A stretch of DNA of 56,207 nucleotides from an uncultured Coriobacteriaceae bacterium (GTDB lineage Bacteria > Actinomycetota > Coriobacteriia > Coriobacteriales > Coriobacteriaceae), in contig CALULH010000013.1 in the NCBI GenBank assembly GCA_944321435.1, positions 1 through 56,207 of the forward strand, written 5' to 3'. The notes under the pieces were generated by a model. It ran no database searches and was not told where the DNA came from. It saw only the letters and a list, made by a program, of their open reading frames with translations. The first letter of the stretch is position 1. Every line of letters starts with the position of its first letter. Both the position numbers and the translations under genes were made by a program. This document shows positions 25,678-34,726 of the stretch, in pieces.

Positions 25678-26232
25678 CTATAGGGCGAGCTCCATGAGGT
25701 GCGAGCGGTGGCGCAGATCGCCGCCGACGGAGAGGTCGAACGCGCCGAGGTCCGTGAAGCCGCATGCGCGGTAGAGCGCAATGGCAGGGGCGTTGTTGTC
25801 GAACACGTCGAGGCGGAGCGCCTTGGCCCCGCGTTTGCGTGCCGTATCGGCCGCAGCGGCGAGCATTGCCTTGGCCAAGCCCTTGCCGCGCGCATCGGGG
25901 GCGATTCCGAACAGGTGGATAACCGCAACTTCATCGGGCAAGGCGTCAACCGGCCACTGCGCCTGCGCGTAATCGGATCCCTGCTCATCGTTGAGCACCA
26001 TGACGCCGTAAACCGCGCGCGCTTCGCCCCCGGAGCGGTGGACGGAGCGCGCATCCTCTACGGCAACCAGCACGTTGCCCCGGGCTGTTTCGGCGGCGAG
26101 CTTCTCAGGGGTGGGGTGGAGGCCCCATTCCCACCATATATCCAGCGGGGTGTCGCGCATAACCTCGATAGCCGAACGATACAAGCGCTCGATTGCGGGC
26201 AGATCGCCGGCGAGGGCGGGGGTCACAACCAT
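25678..26232 (-). CDS. GNAT-family N-acetyltransferase
   Basis: This 184-residue protein has the GNAT acetyl-CoA motif VIHLFGIAPDARGKGLAKAM (about residues 103-122) and the later motif KRGAKALRLDVFDNNAPAIALYRACGF (about 133-159). It would transfer an acetyl group from acetyl-CoA to an unknown amine. ATG 26232 has GGGAGGAAG at good spacing. It lies downstream of the tRNA-Ala gene on the same strand but is separated from it by a terminator. Confidence 0.9.
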   Translation of the reverse strand: MVVTPALAGDLPAIERLYRSAIEVMRDTPLDIWWEWGLHPTPEKLAAETARGNVLVAVEDARSVHRSGGEARAVYGVMVLNDEQGSDYAQAQWPVDALPDEVAVIHLFGIAPDARGKGLAKAMLAAAADTARKRGAKALRLDVFDNNAPAIALYRACGFTDLGAFDLSVGGDLRHRSHLMELAL

Positions 26233-26290
26233 GACAAAGCTTCCTCCCGTACGCGCGCCGCGGGGCGCGCCGATAATCTCGGCCCAAACG

Positions 26291-26318
26291 AAAAAAGCCC
26301 CGCACGCGGCGGGGCTTG
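26291..26318 (-). terminator. Rho-independent terminator of tRNA-Ala
   Basis: On the minus strand AAGCCCCGC and GCGGGGCTT pair and are followed by TTTTCG, about 10 bp after the tRNA 3' end. Confidence 0.85.
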
Positions 26319-26327
26319 CACATCAAA

Positions 26328-26403
26328 TGGTGGAGATGAAGGGAGTCGAACCCTCGGCCTCTGCCATGCGACGGCAGCGCTCTCCCAACTGAGCTACATC
26401 CCC
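26328..26403 (-). tRNA. tRNA-Ala (anticodon CGC)
   Basis: The minus strand gives a 76-nt cloverleaf including an encoded CCA. The acceptor GGGGATG pairs with CATCTCC with a G3-U70 wobble, the alanine identity element. The D arm has GCTC...GAGC and the anticodon stem CTGCC/GGCAG. The loop GTCGCAT gives anticodon CGC. The T arm is GAGGG TTCGACT CCCTT. Confidence 0.97.
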
Positions 26404-26806
26404 AAGTGACAAGAGCAAAGTATGCCGAATCATCGGGTCTTTGTCAACGGTATTCCTAAAAAAGTCTCGCCGTTGCGAGGAGAGCGGCATTCGCCCTCGT
26501 CGCTGCCTGCAGCTTTCTGCATGCCGTTCTTATCGCCAAGCCCCCCTGCGTGCATTCTGTATCGTCTAGAAGCCGAAAACGGGCCCTTGGCGATAAGGAT
26601 TGCATGCAGAGGCCCCGGTGAGAGGCAGAGGGCCCCGGTGAGAGGAAAAGCATGCAGAGGATCTCGGTGAGAGGCAGAGGATCCCGGCGCGCTCAGCTCA
26701 GCAACTCCCGGCACTCACGTGCGCTCCTGTCAGCGCTATGGGAGAATGTCTCGTGGGAAACGACCTGCCCGAGGGGCGAGGATGCAATAAGAACGGAGGC
26801 GGCCCT
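26404..26806. other. Repeat-bearing gap before the radical SAM gene
   Basis: No convincing gene is present between the tRNA and ATG 26807. It holds an imperfect 22-bp inverted repeat (26519-26540 with 26586-26607, sharing CTTATCGCCAAG). Two 48-bp tandem units then start at 26602 and 26650, each containing two AGAGG...CGGTGAGAGG subunits. Confidence 0.5.
26602..26696 (+). repeat. Two tandem 48-bp units with internal duplication
   Basis: GCATGCAGAGG starts each unit (26602 and 26650). Within units, CGGTGAGAGG recurs. The second unit differs at a few bases (GATCTC/GATCCC in place of GCCCC/GGCCCC). Confidence 0.7.
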
Positions 26807-27781
26807 ATGGCCGAGAAACTCTTGACGGGCGGCGCACCTGCGGCGTGCGCTCTGTGCCCGCGCGTATGTGGTGCTAACCGCGCGGCGGGCGAGAAGGGCG
26901 TGTGCGGCGCCGCCGACAAGCTCAAGCTCGCCCGCGCTGCGCTGCACTATTGGGAGGAGCCGCCCATCTCCGGCGAGGCGGGGTCGGGCACGGTCTTTTT
27001 CAGCGGCTGCCCGCTCAAATGCGTTTACTGCCAGAACCACGAGATCTCAACGGGCAACTTCGGCTTGGAGGTTCCGCCCGAGCGCCTGGCCCAGATCATG
27101 CTGGAGCTTGAGGGCCAGGGCGCCAACAACATCAACCTGGTTACGGCCACGCACTACGCCCATCTGCTGCCCCGGGCTCTCGCCACGGCGCGCGCGGCGG
27201 GCCTTGCGATTCCCATCGTCTACAACACGAGCGGCTACGAGCGCGCGGAGGCCGTGCGGGAGCTCGGCGATCTGGTGGACATCTGGCTCACGGACTTCAA
27301 GTACGCCGACGCGGGGCTCGGACGCGAGCTCTCGCACGTGCCCGACTACCCGGCCGTGGCCACACGGGCGCTGGCCGCCATGGCGGCGGAGATCAACCGT
27401 CGCGGCGGCGTGCGCTACGTGCCGGAGGACGGAGCCGCAGAGGAGATCCCAGAGCCCGGATGCATGGCGCAGGGGATTATCGTCCGCCATCTGGTGCTGC
27501 CGGGGCATGCGGACGATTCGTGCCGCGTGCTCGACCTCGTTTGGGACACCGTGGGCGACGTGCCCATCTCGGTCATGAACCAGTACACGCCCAACGCGGC
27601 CATGCACGCGGCGGGCGGCGAGCTTGCGCGCGCCGTCACGGACGAGGAGTACGAGCGCGTCCTGGACCATGCCGACGACCTGGGCTTCACGCAGATGTTC
27701 TGGCAGGAGGGGGGCGCCGTGGACGAGAGCTTCACGCCTCCTTTCGACACGACCGGGGTTCTGCGCGCCGCAACGCGTTAA
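26807..27781 (+). CDS. PflX-like radical SAM protein
   Basis: This 324-residue enzyme has a radical SAM cluster Cys68-x3-Cys72-x2-Cys75 (FSGCPLKCVYCQN) that binds a 4Fe-4S cluster and S-adenosylmethionine. An extra N-terminal cysteine group (CALCPRVCGANR and GVCGA) suggests another metal site. The pattern matches the COG1313 (PflX) family, related to pyruvate formate-lyase activating enzymes; the exact target is not known. ATG 26807 has GGAGGCGG at 26797; an in-frame upstream ATG at 26738 is less likely because it lacks a site and precedes the domain. Confidence 0.88.
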   Translation: MAEKLLTGGAPAACALCPRVCGANRAAGEKGVCGAADKLKLARAALHYWEEPPISGEAGSGTVFFSGCPLKCVYCQNHEISTGNFGLEVPPERLAQIMLELEGQGANNINLVTATHYAHLLPRALATARAAGLAIPIVYNTSGYERAEAVRELGDLVDIWLTDFKYADAGLGRELSHVPDYPAVATRALAAMAAEINRRGGVRYVPEDGAAEEIPEPGCMAQGIIVRHLVLPGHADDSCRVLDLVWDTVGDVPISVMNQYTPNAAMHAAGGELARAVTDEEYERVLDHADDLGFTQMFWQEGGAVDESFTPPFDTTGVLRAATR

Positions 27782-27851
27782 CGGCGGCGCCTCGAGCCGC
27801 GATATGCGGGTATACTGGTTCCCAAAACGTTCAGCCGTCGAAAGGCTTGCA

Positions 27852-28238
27852 ATGGCAGATGAGAATAACGCGCCTCTGAGCGCCGAGGAGCGCGCCGAGC
27901 TTGAGGCCCTGCGCGCCGAGAAGATGCGCCGCGAGGCTGAGGAGCAGGCGCGTCGCGACCGTGCGGAGCTCGAGGAGCTGCGCGCCGAGCAGGCGGCGGC
28001 CGAGAAGCGCGCCCTTGCGAACGAGAAGCGCGCCGTCCCGGAGGCGGCCGGCCGGCGGCGCGACGAGCCGGCACCGCGCAAGGCGCGCAAGGACATGAGC
28101 TTCGGCGAGCGCATGGTGACCGCGCCCGACCTCAAGGAGGGCGAGGACATCCCGGGTATGCCTCCCGCGCAGAAGATCGTCATCGCCATCGCGGCAGTGG
28201 CGGTTATCGCCTTCGCGATCTACATCATCCTGCAGTAA
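27852..28238 (+). CDS. Tail-anchored coiled-coil membrane protein, unknown function
   Basis: This 128-residue protein is highly charged for the first 80 residues (Ala/Glu/Arg-rich heptad-like helix, AERAELEALRAEKMRREAEE). It ends in a single hydrophobic helix (IVIAIAAVAVIAFAIYIIL, about residues 107-126), so the N-terminus probably stays in the cytoplasm. No family is recognised. ATG 27852 follows GAAAGG. A TATACT box at about 27812 is a likely -10. Confidence 0.7.
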   Translation: MADENNAPLSAEERAELEALRAEKMRREAEEQARRDRAELEELRAEQAAAEKRALANEKRAVPEAAGRRRDEPAPRKARKDMSFGERMVTAPDLKEGEDIPGMPPAQKIVIAIAAVAVIAFAIYIILQ

Positions 28239-28334
28239 CGCCGCCTGCGCTGAAGCGCATGCGGCCCGATTGCGCCCGCGTACGGATGTCGGGCGCCAAC
28301 GCCCCGCAAGGGGCACGAGGTAAGAAGGTTTTCC

Positions 28335-29828
28335 ATGGCACTCACCGACCAAACGCGCCCCACCGACGTGGCGCTGCTCACCGACCTCTACGAGATCACC
28401 ATGGCCCAGGGATTCTGGGAGACCGGCAAGATCGAGGAGGAGGGCTGCTTCACCGCCTTCTACCGCGACCATCCCTTCGGCAGCGGTTACGCGGTTGCCT
28501 GCGGTGCCTCCGACCTGCCGGAGCTGGTGGAGAACTTCCGCTTCACCGACGAGGACGTGGACTACCTTGCCAGCCTCAAGGCGCCTGCGGGCGGCGCGCT
28601 CTTCAAACCCGGCTTCTTGGAGTACCTGCGCGACTTCCGCTGCCACGTGGACGTTGACGCCGTGCCGGAAGGCGAGCTCATCTTCCCGCGCGAGCCCATG
28701 GTCCGCGTCACCGGCCCCGTGCTGGAGTGCCAGCTTCTCGAGACGGCGCTGCTCAACACCATAGGCTTCCAGACGCTCGTGGCCACCAAGACCGCGCGTG
28801 TGGTCCAGGCCGCGCAGGGCCGTCCCGTGGCCGAGTTCGGCCTGCGCCGCGCGCAGGGGCCCGACGGCGGCATGGCCGTGGCGCGCGCCAGCTACGTGGC
28901 CGGCTGCTCCAGCACCTCCAACGTGCTGGCCGGCCGCAAGTACGGCATCCCGGTCTTCGGGACGCACGCGCACAGCTGGGTCATGAGCTTCCCCACTGAG
29001 CTCGACGCTTTCCGCGCCTTCGCGCAGACCAGCCCCAACAACTGCACCCTGCTCATCGACACCTACGACGTGCGCCAGGGCGTGGAGAACGCCATCATCG
29101 TGGCCAAGGAGATGGAGGAGCGGGGCGAGAAGCTCGCGGCCATCCGCATTGACTCCGGCGACCTGGCGCGCCTGTCCAAGTACGTGCGCCGGCGCTTCGA
29201 CCAGGAGGGGCTGCCCTACGTCAAGATCTCCATTAGCAACGACTTGGACGAGTACACCATCCAGAGCCTGCTCAACCAGGGCGCGCCCATTGACTCGTTC
29301 GGCGTGGGTACCAAGCTCGCCACCTGCTACGATCAACCTGCGTTGGGTTGCGTTTACAAGCTGTCCGCCCGCCGCGATCACGCCGACGAACCGTGGACGC
29401 CCGTGATGAAGCTCTCCGAGCAGCCCTACAAGCGCACCATTCCCGGCGTGCAGCGCCTGCGCCGCTTCCTCGACCCGGCCGGCATGCCGCTGGGCGATAT
29501 GATCTACGATCCGGACCTTGCCGCAGGCGACGGCGCGGTGCTGGTGGACGTGGAGGACCCGGCGCGCGAGGAGGATACCACCGGCGTGGAGAGCCGCGAG
29601 CTTTTGCAGCCCATCGTGCGCGACGGTCGCGCGGTGGCGCCGCGCGAGCCGCTTGAGGCTGCGCGCGAGCGCTGCGCTGCGGCCTTGGACGCGCTTGACC
29701 CGGCCGTCAAGCGCTTCATGAACCCGCAGACCTACCTGGTGGGCATGGAGAAGGGCCTGGCCGAGACCCGCGAGCGCCTGGTGCGCGAGAGCCTGAGCAC
29801 GCAGAAAGCATCAAGCCGGTGGCATTAA
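28335..29828 (+). CDS. pncB: Nicotinate phosphoribosyltransferase
   Basis: This 497-residue enzyme converts nicotinate, PRPP and ATP to nicotinate mononucleotide in NAD salvage. Family motifs are EFGLRRAQGPDGGM (phosphoribosyl site), AGCSSTSNVLAGRKYG, GTHAHSWVMSF, LIDTYD and IRIDSGDLARLSK, followed by FGVGTKL. The length is typical of the long bacterial form. The ATG at 28335 follows an AGGTAAGAAGG region (28319-28329). No other NAD genes are adjacent. Confidence 0.93.
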   Translation: MALTDQTRPTDVALLTDLYEITMAQGFWETGKIEEEGCFTAFYRDHPFGSGYAVACGASDLPELVENFRFTDEDVDYLASLKAPAGGALFKPGFLEYLRDFRCHVDVDAVPEGELIFPREPMVRVTGPVLECQLLETALLNTIGFQTLVATKTARVVQAAQGRPVAEFGLRRAQGPDGGMAVARASYVAGCSSTSNVLAGRKYGIPVFGTHAHSWVMSFPTELDAFRAFAQTSPNNCTLLIDTYDVRQGVENAIIVAKEMEERGEKLAAIRIDSGDLARLSKYVRRRFDQEGLPYVKISISNDLDEYTIQSLLNQGAPIDSFGVGTKLATCYDQPALGCVYKLSARRDHADEPWTPVMKLSEQPYKRTIPGVQRLRRFLDPAGMPLGDMIYDPDLAAGDGAVLVDVEDPAREEDTTGVESRELLQPIVRDGRAVAPREPLEAARERCAAALDALDPAVKRFMNPQTYLVGMEKGLAETRERLVRESLSTQKASSRWH

Positions 29829-29919
29829 CCCGCCGTTCACGTATGACGGGGTCGCATGAACGCGGCCAAGAGGAATCATGGCAGCGACTTGAGGCTATTG
29901 CGCGCTGACGCATTGAGAG

Positions 29920-29945
29920 GGGAGCGGTCCTTAGGGGCCGCTCCT
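29920..29945 (+). terminator. GC hairpin before proB
   Basis: GGAGCGG pairs with CCGCTCC around a short loop, but no T-run follows. TGCTATGATG directly after it could be a -10 region for proB. Confidence 0.35.
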
Positions 29946-30003
29946 GCTATGATGATGGGAAACGATACGGTACAGGCCCTGCGGGGCGGAAGCGAGGTGC
30001 GCC

Positions 30004-31116
30004 ATGAGGACCATGGTGGTGAAGATCGGCTCGGCTACGCTGGTAGATAAGGAAGGCCGTCCGGATGAGGCGTACCTGGCGCAGCTTGCCGCACAGGCCG
30101 CGGAGCTCGACAAGCAGGGTTGGCGCCTTGTGGTGGTAAGCTCGGGTGCCATCGCCTGCGGCCTGCCGCGCCTGGGGCTCAAGCGCCGCCCGCGCGACAT
30201 GCCGACCCTGCAGGCGGCCGCCTCGGTGGGCCAGGCCGCGCTCGTAACGGCCTACGACGAGGCCTTCTCCGCCAAGGGCCTCACAGCCTCGCTCGTGCTG
30301 CTCACGCGTAACGACACCGCGCACCGTAGCGCCTACCTGCATGCGCGGGACACGCTTACCCGTCTTCTCTCCCTGGGCGTCACACCCGTGGTGAACGAGA
30401 ACGACACGGTCTCGGTCGAGCAGATTCGCTTTGGCGACAACGATACCCTGGGCGCGCTCGTGAGCTGTTTGGTGGGGGCCGACCTCTGCGTGATCCTCTC
30501 GGATATCGACGGCCTGTACACAGCCAACCCCGGTGAGGACCCAGACGCGCGCCTGCTGCCGGAGGTGCGCCGCATCGACCGGGGCATTGTGGAGGCTGCC
30601 GGCGACGCCACCTCCGGCGTGGGCACGGGCGGCATGATCACCAAGATCCGCGCGGCGCGCGTGCTCATGTGCGCGGGCATCCCCACGGTTGTCTGCGACG
30701 GGCGCGAGCCCAACCAGCTTGTGCGCCTGGCGGCGGGCGAGGAGATCGGAACGCGGTTCATCCCGCCGGCCGAGCGCCGTGAGATCGCGCCGCGCAAGCT
30801 CTGGATCGCGCTGGGCGATACGGTGCACGGCACGCTCACGGTGGACGGTGGCGCGGCGGATGCGCTCCGCAACCGCGGATCGTCGCTTCTCGCCGTGGGC
30901 ATCACGCGCGTGGAGGGCGCCTTTGAGCGCGGCGACGTGGTCAACGTGGCCGACGAGGACGGTTTCGTCATAGCCCGCGGCCGCGCCGGCGCATCGGCTG
31001 ACGAGCTCTTCCTCGCCGCCGGCCGCAGCCAGGCCGAGATCGAGGGCAACCGCTTACTTGCTGACCTGGCCGGCCATCCCGCCGTCCACCGCGACGAGAT
31101 GATTGTCTTCGTGTAG
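30004..31116 (+). CDS. proB: Glutamate 5-kinase
   Basis: This 370-residue enzyme phosphorylates the gamma-carboxyl of glutamate, the first step of proline synthesis. The amino-acid kinase domain is seen in VVKIGSATLVD, LVVVSSGAIACG, VNENDTVSVEQIRFGDND and GVGTGGMITKI. A C-terminal PUA domain runs from about residue 275 to the end. ATG 30004 follows GCGAGGTGCG. proA begins 50 bp after its stop codon, so the two form an operon. Confidence 0.95.
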   Translation: MRTMVVKIGSATLVDKEGRPDEAYLAQLAAQAAELDKQGWRLVVVSSGAIACGLPRLGLKRRPRDMPTLQAAASVGQAALVTAYDEAFSAKGLTASLVLLTRNDTAHRSAYLHARDTLTRLLSLGVTPVVNENDTVSVEQIRFGDNDTLGALVSCLVGADLCVILSDIDGLYTANPGEDPDARLLPEVRRIDRGIVEAAGDATSGVGTGGMITKIRAARVLMCAGIPTVVCDGREPNQLVRLAAGEEIGTRFIPPAERREIAPRKLWIALGDTVHGTLTVDGGAADALRNRGSSLLAVGITRVEGAFERGDVVNVADEDGFVIARGRAGASADELFLAAGRSQAEIEGNRLLADLAGHPAVHRDEMIVFV

Positions 31117-31166
31117 GGGATCTTCTCGCCCGCTTCATTACGACCTAACGCATGAAAGGAACCATC

Positions 31167-32483
31167 ATGGCAGACACCACCTCCGTGCGCGATATGGCGC
31201 TCAAGGCCAAGGAGGCCTCGCGCGGGCTGGCCGCAATGGACAACGACGCGCGGCTGGCCGCGCTGGCCGCCATGGCCGCGGGACTCCGCGCGCACAAGGG
31301 CGCCATCCTGGACGCCAACGCCGCCGACATGGCCGCGGCGCGCGAGAAGGGCACGAGCGCGGGGCTTCTCGACCGTCTGTTCTTGGACGAGGGACGCATT
31401 GAGGACATGGCCGCGGGCATCGAGGCGCTGGCCGCGTTGCCGGACCCCGTAGGCCGCGTGCTGGAGGAGCGCGAGATTGCCTGCGGGCTCCAGCTCCAAC
31501 GCGTGAGCGTGCCCTTGGGCGTGGTCGCCATGATCTACGAGGCGCGCCCCAACGTGACCTCCGACGCCGCGGCCATCTGCATCCGCACGGGCAACGCCTG
31601 CGTGCTGCGCGGCGGCTCGCTTGCGCAGAACTCCTGCGTGGCCATTGCGCGGACGCTCGCGGAGGCCGCCGAGGGCGCGGGCTGCCCGGTGGGGTCCATC
31701 GCCATCGTGGACACGCCGGACCGCGCGGCAACCGACGAACTCATGAGCCTGCGCGGCATCGTTGACGTGCTCATCCCGCGCGGCGGCGCAGGGCTCATCC
31801 AGCACTGCGTGGAGCACGCGCAGGTGCCCGTCATCGAGACCGGCACCGGCAACTGCCACGTGTACGTGCACGCCTCGGCTGACTTCGACAAGGCGCGCGC
31901 CATTATCGTCAACGCCAAGACGCAGCGCGTGGGCGTGTGCAACGCGTGCGAGTCGGTGCTGGTGGACGCCGCCGTTGCCGATGAGTTTCTGCCGCTTCTC
32001 TTTGCCGACCTGGCTGAGCACGAGGTGCTGGTGCACGGTGACATGCGCACTTGCGTGGCGGCCACCACGTTCAACGCCCTGCGCGAGGACCTCATAGAGG
32101 ACGGCGAGCGCAAGATGACGCCCCTCAAGGTCACGCCGGCCACCACGGATGACTGGGGCCGCGAGTACCTGGCGCTGGAGATCAGCATCAAGCAGGTGAG
32201 CGGCGTGGATCAGGCCATAGCGCACATCAACCGCTACGGCACCGGCCATTCCGAGGCCATCGTGGCCGAGGATAAGGATGCGTGCGAGAAGTTCCTGCGC
32301 GAGGTGGACGCGGCGGCGGTCTACGCCAACGCCAGCACTCGCTTCACCGACGGCGGGCAGTTCGGCCTGGGCGCGGAGATAGGCATCTCGACTCAGAAGC
32401 TCCACGTGCGCGGCCCGTTTGCCGCCGAGGCGCTCACGAGCAGCAAGTACGTTATCCGCGGAGACGGCCAGGTGCGGCCGTAG
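31167..32483 (+). CDS. proA: Glutamate-5-semialdehyde dehydrogenase
   Basis: This 438-residue aldehyde-dehydrogenase-fold enzyme reduces glutamyl 5-phosphate to the semialdehyde with NADPH. Motifs include GVVAMIYEARPNVTSDAA, CIRTGNACVLRGGSLA and the catalytic-cysteine region TQRVGVCNACESVLV. The ProA-typical end FTDGGQFGLGAEIGISTQKL is also present. I prefer ATG 31167 (after GAAAGGA at 31154-31160) over ATG 31152, which has no site. It lies directly after proB. Confidence 0.95.
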   Translation: MADTTSVRDMALKAKEASRGLAAMDNDARLAALAAMAAGLRAHKGAILDANAADMAAAREKGTSAGLLDRLFLDEGRIEDMAAGIEALAALPDPVGRVLEEREIACGLQLQRVSVPLGVVAMIYEARPNVTSDAAAICIRTGNACVLRGGSLAQNSCVAIARTLAEAAEGAGCPVGSIAIVDTPDRAATDELMSLRGIVDVLIPRGGAGLIQHCVEHAQVPVIETGTGNCHVYVHASADFDKARAIIVNAKTQRVGVCNACESVLVDAAVADEFLPLLFADLAEHEVLVHGDMRTCVAATTFNALREDLIEDGERKMTPLKVTPATTDDWGREYLALEISIKQVSGVDQAIAHINRYGTGHSEAIVAEDKDACEKFLREVDAAAVYANASTRFTDGGQFGLGAEIGISTQKLHVRGPFAAEALTSSKYVIRGDGQVRP

Positions 32484-32570
32484 GCGCCGGCGGCGCGCAT
32501 TCCCCGCGCCTTTAGCTTGGCTTGTGGGATGTCGCTTACAGTTCAGATTGGTCCAAAAGCGCGCAATACG

Positions 32571-32606
32571 AAGAAGCCCCGCAGATCGCGGGGCTTCTTT
32601 TTTGCG
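32571..32606. terminator. Bidirectional terminator between proA and the FmdB gene
   Basis: AAGAAGCCCCGC pairs with GCGGGGCTTCTT around a short loop and is followed by TTTT on the + strand. It lies between genes that converge. A shorter T-run is read on the minus strand. Confidence 0.9.
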
Positions 32607-32635
32607 CTTATCGCATGTGGCATGCGCCCGACGGG

Positions 32636-32902
32636 CTACTTGTCCTTGTGCGGGCAGTTGGCGCAGCCGCCCTCGGAGCTGCCGGAACTCGACGAGCCGC
32701 TGGTGGCCTCGGTGCTCTTGGAGCCGCCGCGCTGGTCGGTGTTGTAGAAGCCCGAGCCCTTGAACTCGATGCCGCTGGCGCTGAAGACCTTATCGGCCGG
32801 GGCGCCGCATTCCGGGCAGGTGATGTCCGGGTGCTCGGTCATGCCGTGCTGCACCTCGAACACGGTGCCGCACGACGTGCACTTGTAGTCATAACGTGCC
32901 AT
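32636..32902 (-). CDS. FmdB-family zinc-ribbon protein
   Basis: This 88-residue protein begins with the FmdB-type zinc ribbon: YDYKCTSCGTVFE then CPECGAPA, two CxxC pairs. It continues with SGIEFKGSGFYNTD, which is conserved in the family, and a Ser/Gly linker with a third Cys pair (CANC). The family is often described as a putative regulator, but the role is unproven. ATG 32902 has GGAGGG upstream on the minus strand. Confidence 0.88.
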   Translation of the reverse strand: MARYDYKCTSCGTVFEVQHGMTEHPDITCPECGAPADKVFSASGIEFKGSGFYNTDQRGGSKSTEATSGSSSSGSSEGGCANCPHKDK

Positions 32903-33249
32903 GTTGTCCCTCCGTACGTAACATTGCCGAACGGTATTCTATCCAAAACGGGACCTTGCGCACGCTATCCCATAGAATCGACAGGCGGCGCGCGTTGTTT
33001 GCGGGCCGGCGGAGCCCGCGTTGCGGCGCGCGGGGATCGCCTTGCCGTTTGCCCTGCGCATCATGCCGCTCGCTGCTGATTTATGACCGTTCGCCGGCGT
33101 ATCTACACCATCTCTGTTTCGCGCGGGTTGCGCGTGCGTTGCCGTTTCGGTGCCCGCTGGTTACGGCGGGCGAGAAAAACGTTTCGGGCGCGTTGCGGTT
33201 GCGCAAACTGCGCGGCCGTTCATTGCCCGAAACATTCCCTTCTTAACCT
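32903..33249. other. Intergenic region between the FmdB gene and the urea locus
   Basis: No gene is supported. On the minus strand TAGAAT (about 32936-32941) could be the FmdB -10. On the + strand one GGCGAGAA octamer occurs at 33169-33176 and a possible weak promoter (TTGCCC...TAACCT) ends near 33249. Confidence 0.35.
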
Positions 33250-33324
33250 GATCCCCATGCCGGCACCTGGCCGGGGCCGCCGCGTGCGATGCCCCGGCCC
33301 AAGGGCAGCGGTGCCGGCGGGGAT
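33250..33324 (+). promoter_or_regulatory. Large nested hairpin in the urtA leader
   Basis: ATCCCC..GCCGGCACC pairs with GGTGCCGGC.GGGAT; inside it TGGCCGGGGC pairs with GCCCCGGCCCA. The structure ends 18 bp before ATG 33343 and 5-6 bp before AGAGGGGAG. It could mask or expose the ribosome site or attenuate transcription. No known riboswitch core was recognised. Confidence 0.6.
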
Positions 33325-33342
33325 GATGAGAGGGGAGAACCA

Positions 33343-34716
33343 ATGGCGATACGAGCAACCAACGCCGCCACCGCAGCGGTGGAGCGCGGCGGCGGATCCG
33401 ATGCCGCAGCGCCCGAGGCCGGCAACGCGCGCCCGCGCGCCGCTGCGCCCACACGCCGCGCTTTTGTCAAAGCGGCCGTGGCGGGCACCCTGGGTGCGGC
33501 CGCGCTCGGCCTCTCGGGCTGCGCGCAGAGCGCCCTTGCCGAGGCGCTTGCCGGTGCGGGCGCGGACGAGGGCGCTGCCCAGGCATCGGCGGACGTCACC
33601 GACACCACGGTCAAGGTGGGCATCATGCACTCGCTCTCCGGCACCATGGCCATGAGCGAGACCTCGGTCCGCGACGCCGAGCTTCTCGCCATAGACGAGA
33701 TCAACGCCGCCGGCGGCGTGCTGGGCCGCCAGATCGAGTCGGTGGTGGAGGACGGCGCCTCGGACAACGCCACCTTTGCCGAGAAGGCGCAGAAGCTCCT
33801 TATGAGCGACCATGTGGCGGCGGTCTTCGGCTGCTGGACCAGCGCGAGCCGCAAGGCGGTGCTGCCGGTGTTCGAGCAGTACAACGGGCTTCTCTGGTAT
33901 CCGGTGCAGTACGAGGGCATGGAGTCGTCGCAGAACATCTTCTACGTGGGCGCCGCGCCCAACCAGCAGATCGTGCCGGCGGTCGATTACCTGGCCGAGC
34001 ATTACGGCCCGCGCATCTTCCTTTTGGGCTCCGACTACGTGTTCCCGCGTACGGCCAACACCGTCATCAAGGCGCAGGCCGCCGCGCAGGGCTATGAGAT
34101 CGTGGGCGAGGAGTACACGCCCATGGGCCACACGGACTACGCGACGGTCATCAACAAGATCCGCGCGGCCTCCCCGGATTTCGTGTTCAACACCCTGAAC
34201 GGCGACTCCAACGTGTCGTTCTTCAAGCAGTTGCGCGATTCCGGCATCACCGCGGACGATTGCATGACCTGCTCGGTGTCCGTTGCCGAGGAGGAGGTGG
34301 CTGGCATCGGCGCCAGCTACCTCGAGGGCCATATGACCTCGTGGAACTACTACGAGACCACCTCCACGGCCGAGAACGACGCCTTCGTGGCGGCCTACAA
34401 GGAGCGCTACGGCGCCGACCGCGTGACCGACGACCCCATCGAGGCGGGCTACTGCGCCGTGCACCTGTGGGCGGCGGCGTGCGAGAAGGCCGGCAGCTTC
34501 GACGTGGACGCCGTGCGCGCGGCTGCGGGCGGCGTGACCTTCCGGGCACCCGAGGGCCTGATGACCATCGACGGCGACAACCAGCACATGTACAAGACCA
34601 TCCGCATCGGCCGCGTCAACGCCGACGGCCTCATCGACGAGGTCTGGGCCTCTGACGAGCCGCTCAAGCCCGACCCGTACCTTGACGGGTACGCCTGGGC
34701 CGCGGATCTCAGCTAA
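33343..34716 (+). CDS. urtA: Urea ABC transporter substrate-binding protein
   Basis: This 457-residue periplasmic-binding-type protein has a Tat-like and lipobox signal (TRRAFVKAA...LSGC, Cys60). The branched-chain-amide-binding fold follows: [53 protein letters not shown] and [12 protein letters not shown]. These match UrtA. It would capture urea outside the membrane for UrtBCDE. ATG 33343 follows AGAGGGGAG; an in-frame extension upstream falls in the structured leader. The start of the mature protein has an Ala-rich stretch. Confidence 0.92.
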   Translation: MAIRATNAATAAVERGGGSDAAAPEAGNARPRAAAPTRRAFVKAAVAGTLGAAALGLSGCAQSALAEALAGAGADEGAAQASADVTDTTVKVGIMHSLSGTMAMSETSVRDAELLAIDEINAAGGVLGRQIESVVEDGASDNATFAEKAQKLLMSDHVAAVFGCWTSASRKAVLPVFEQYNGLLWYPVQYEGMESSQNIFYVGAAPNQQIVPAVDYLAEHYGPRIFLLGSDYVFPRTANTVIKAQAAAQGYEIVGEEYTPMGHTDYATVINKIRAASPDFVFNTLNGDSNVSFFKQLRDSGITADDCMTCSVSVAEEEVAGIGASYLEGHMTSWNYYETTSTAENDAFVAAYKERYGADRVTDDPIEAGYCAVHLWAAACEKAGSFDVDAVRAAAGGVTFRAPEGLMTIDGDNQHMYKTIRIGRVNADGLIDEVWASDEPLKPDPYLDGYAWAADLS

Positions 34717-34726
34717 GGGGGCGCAC

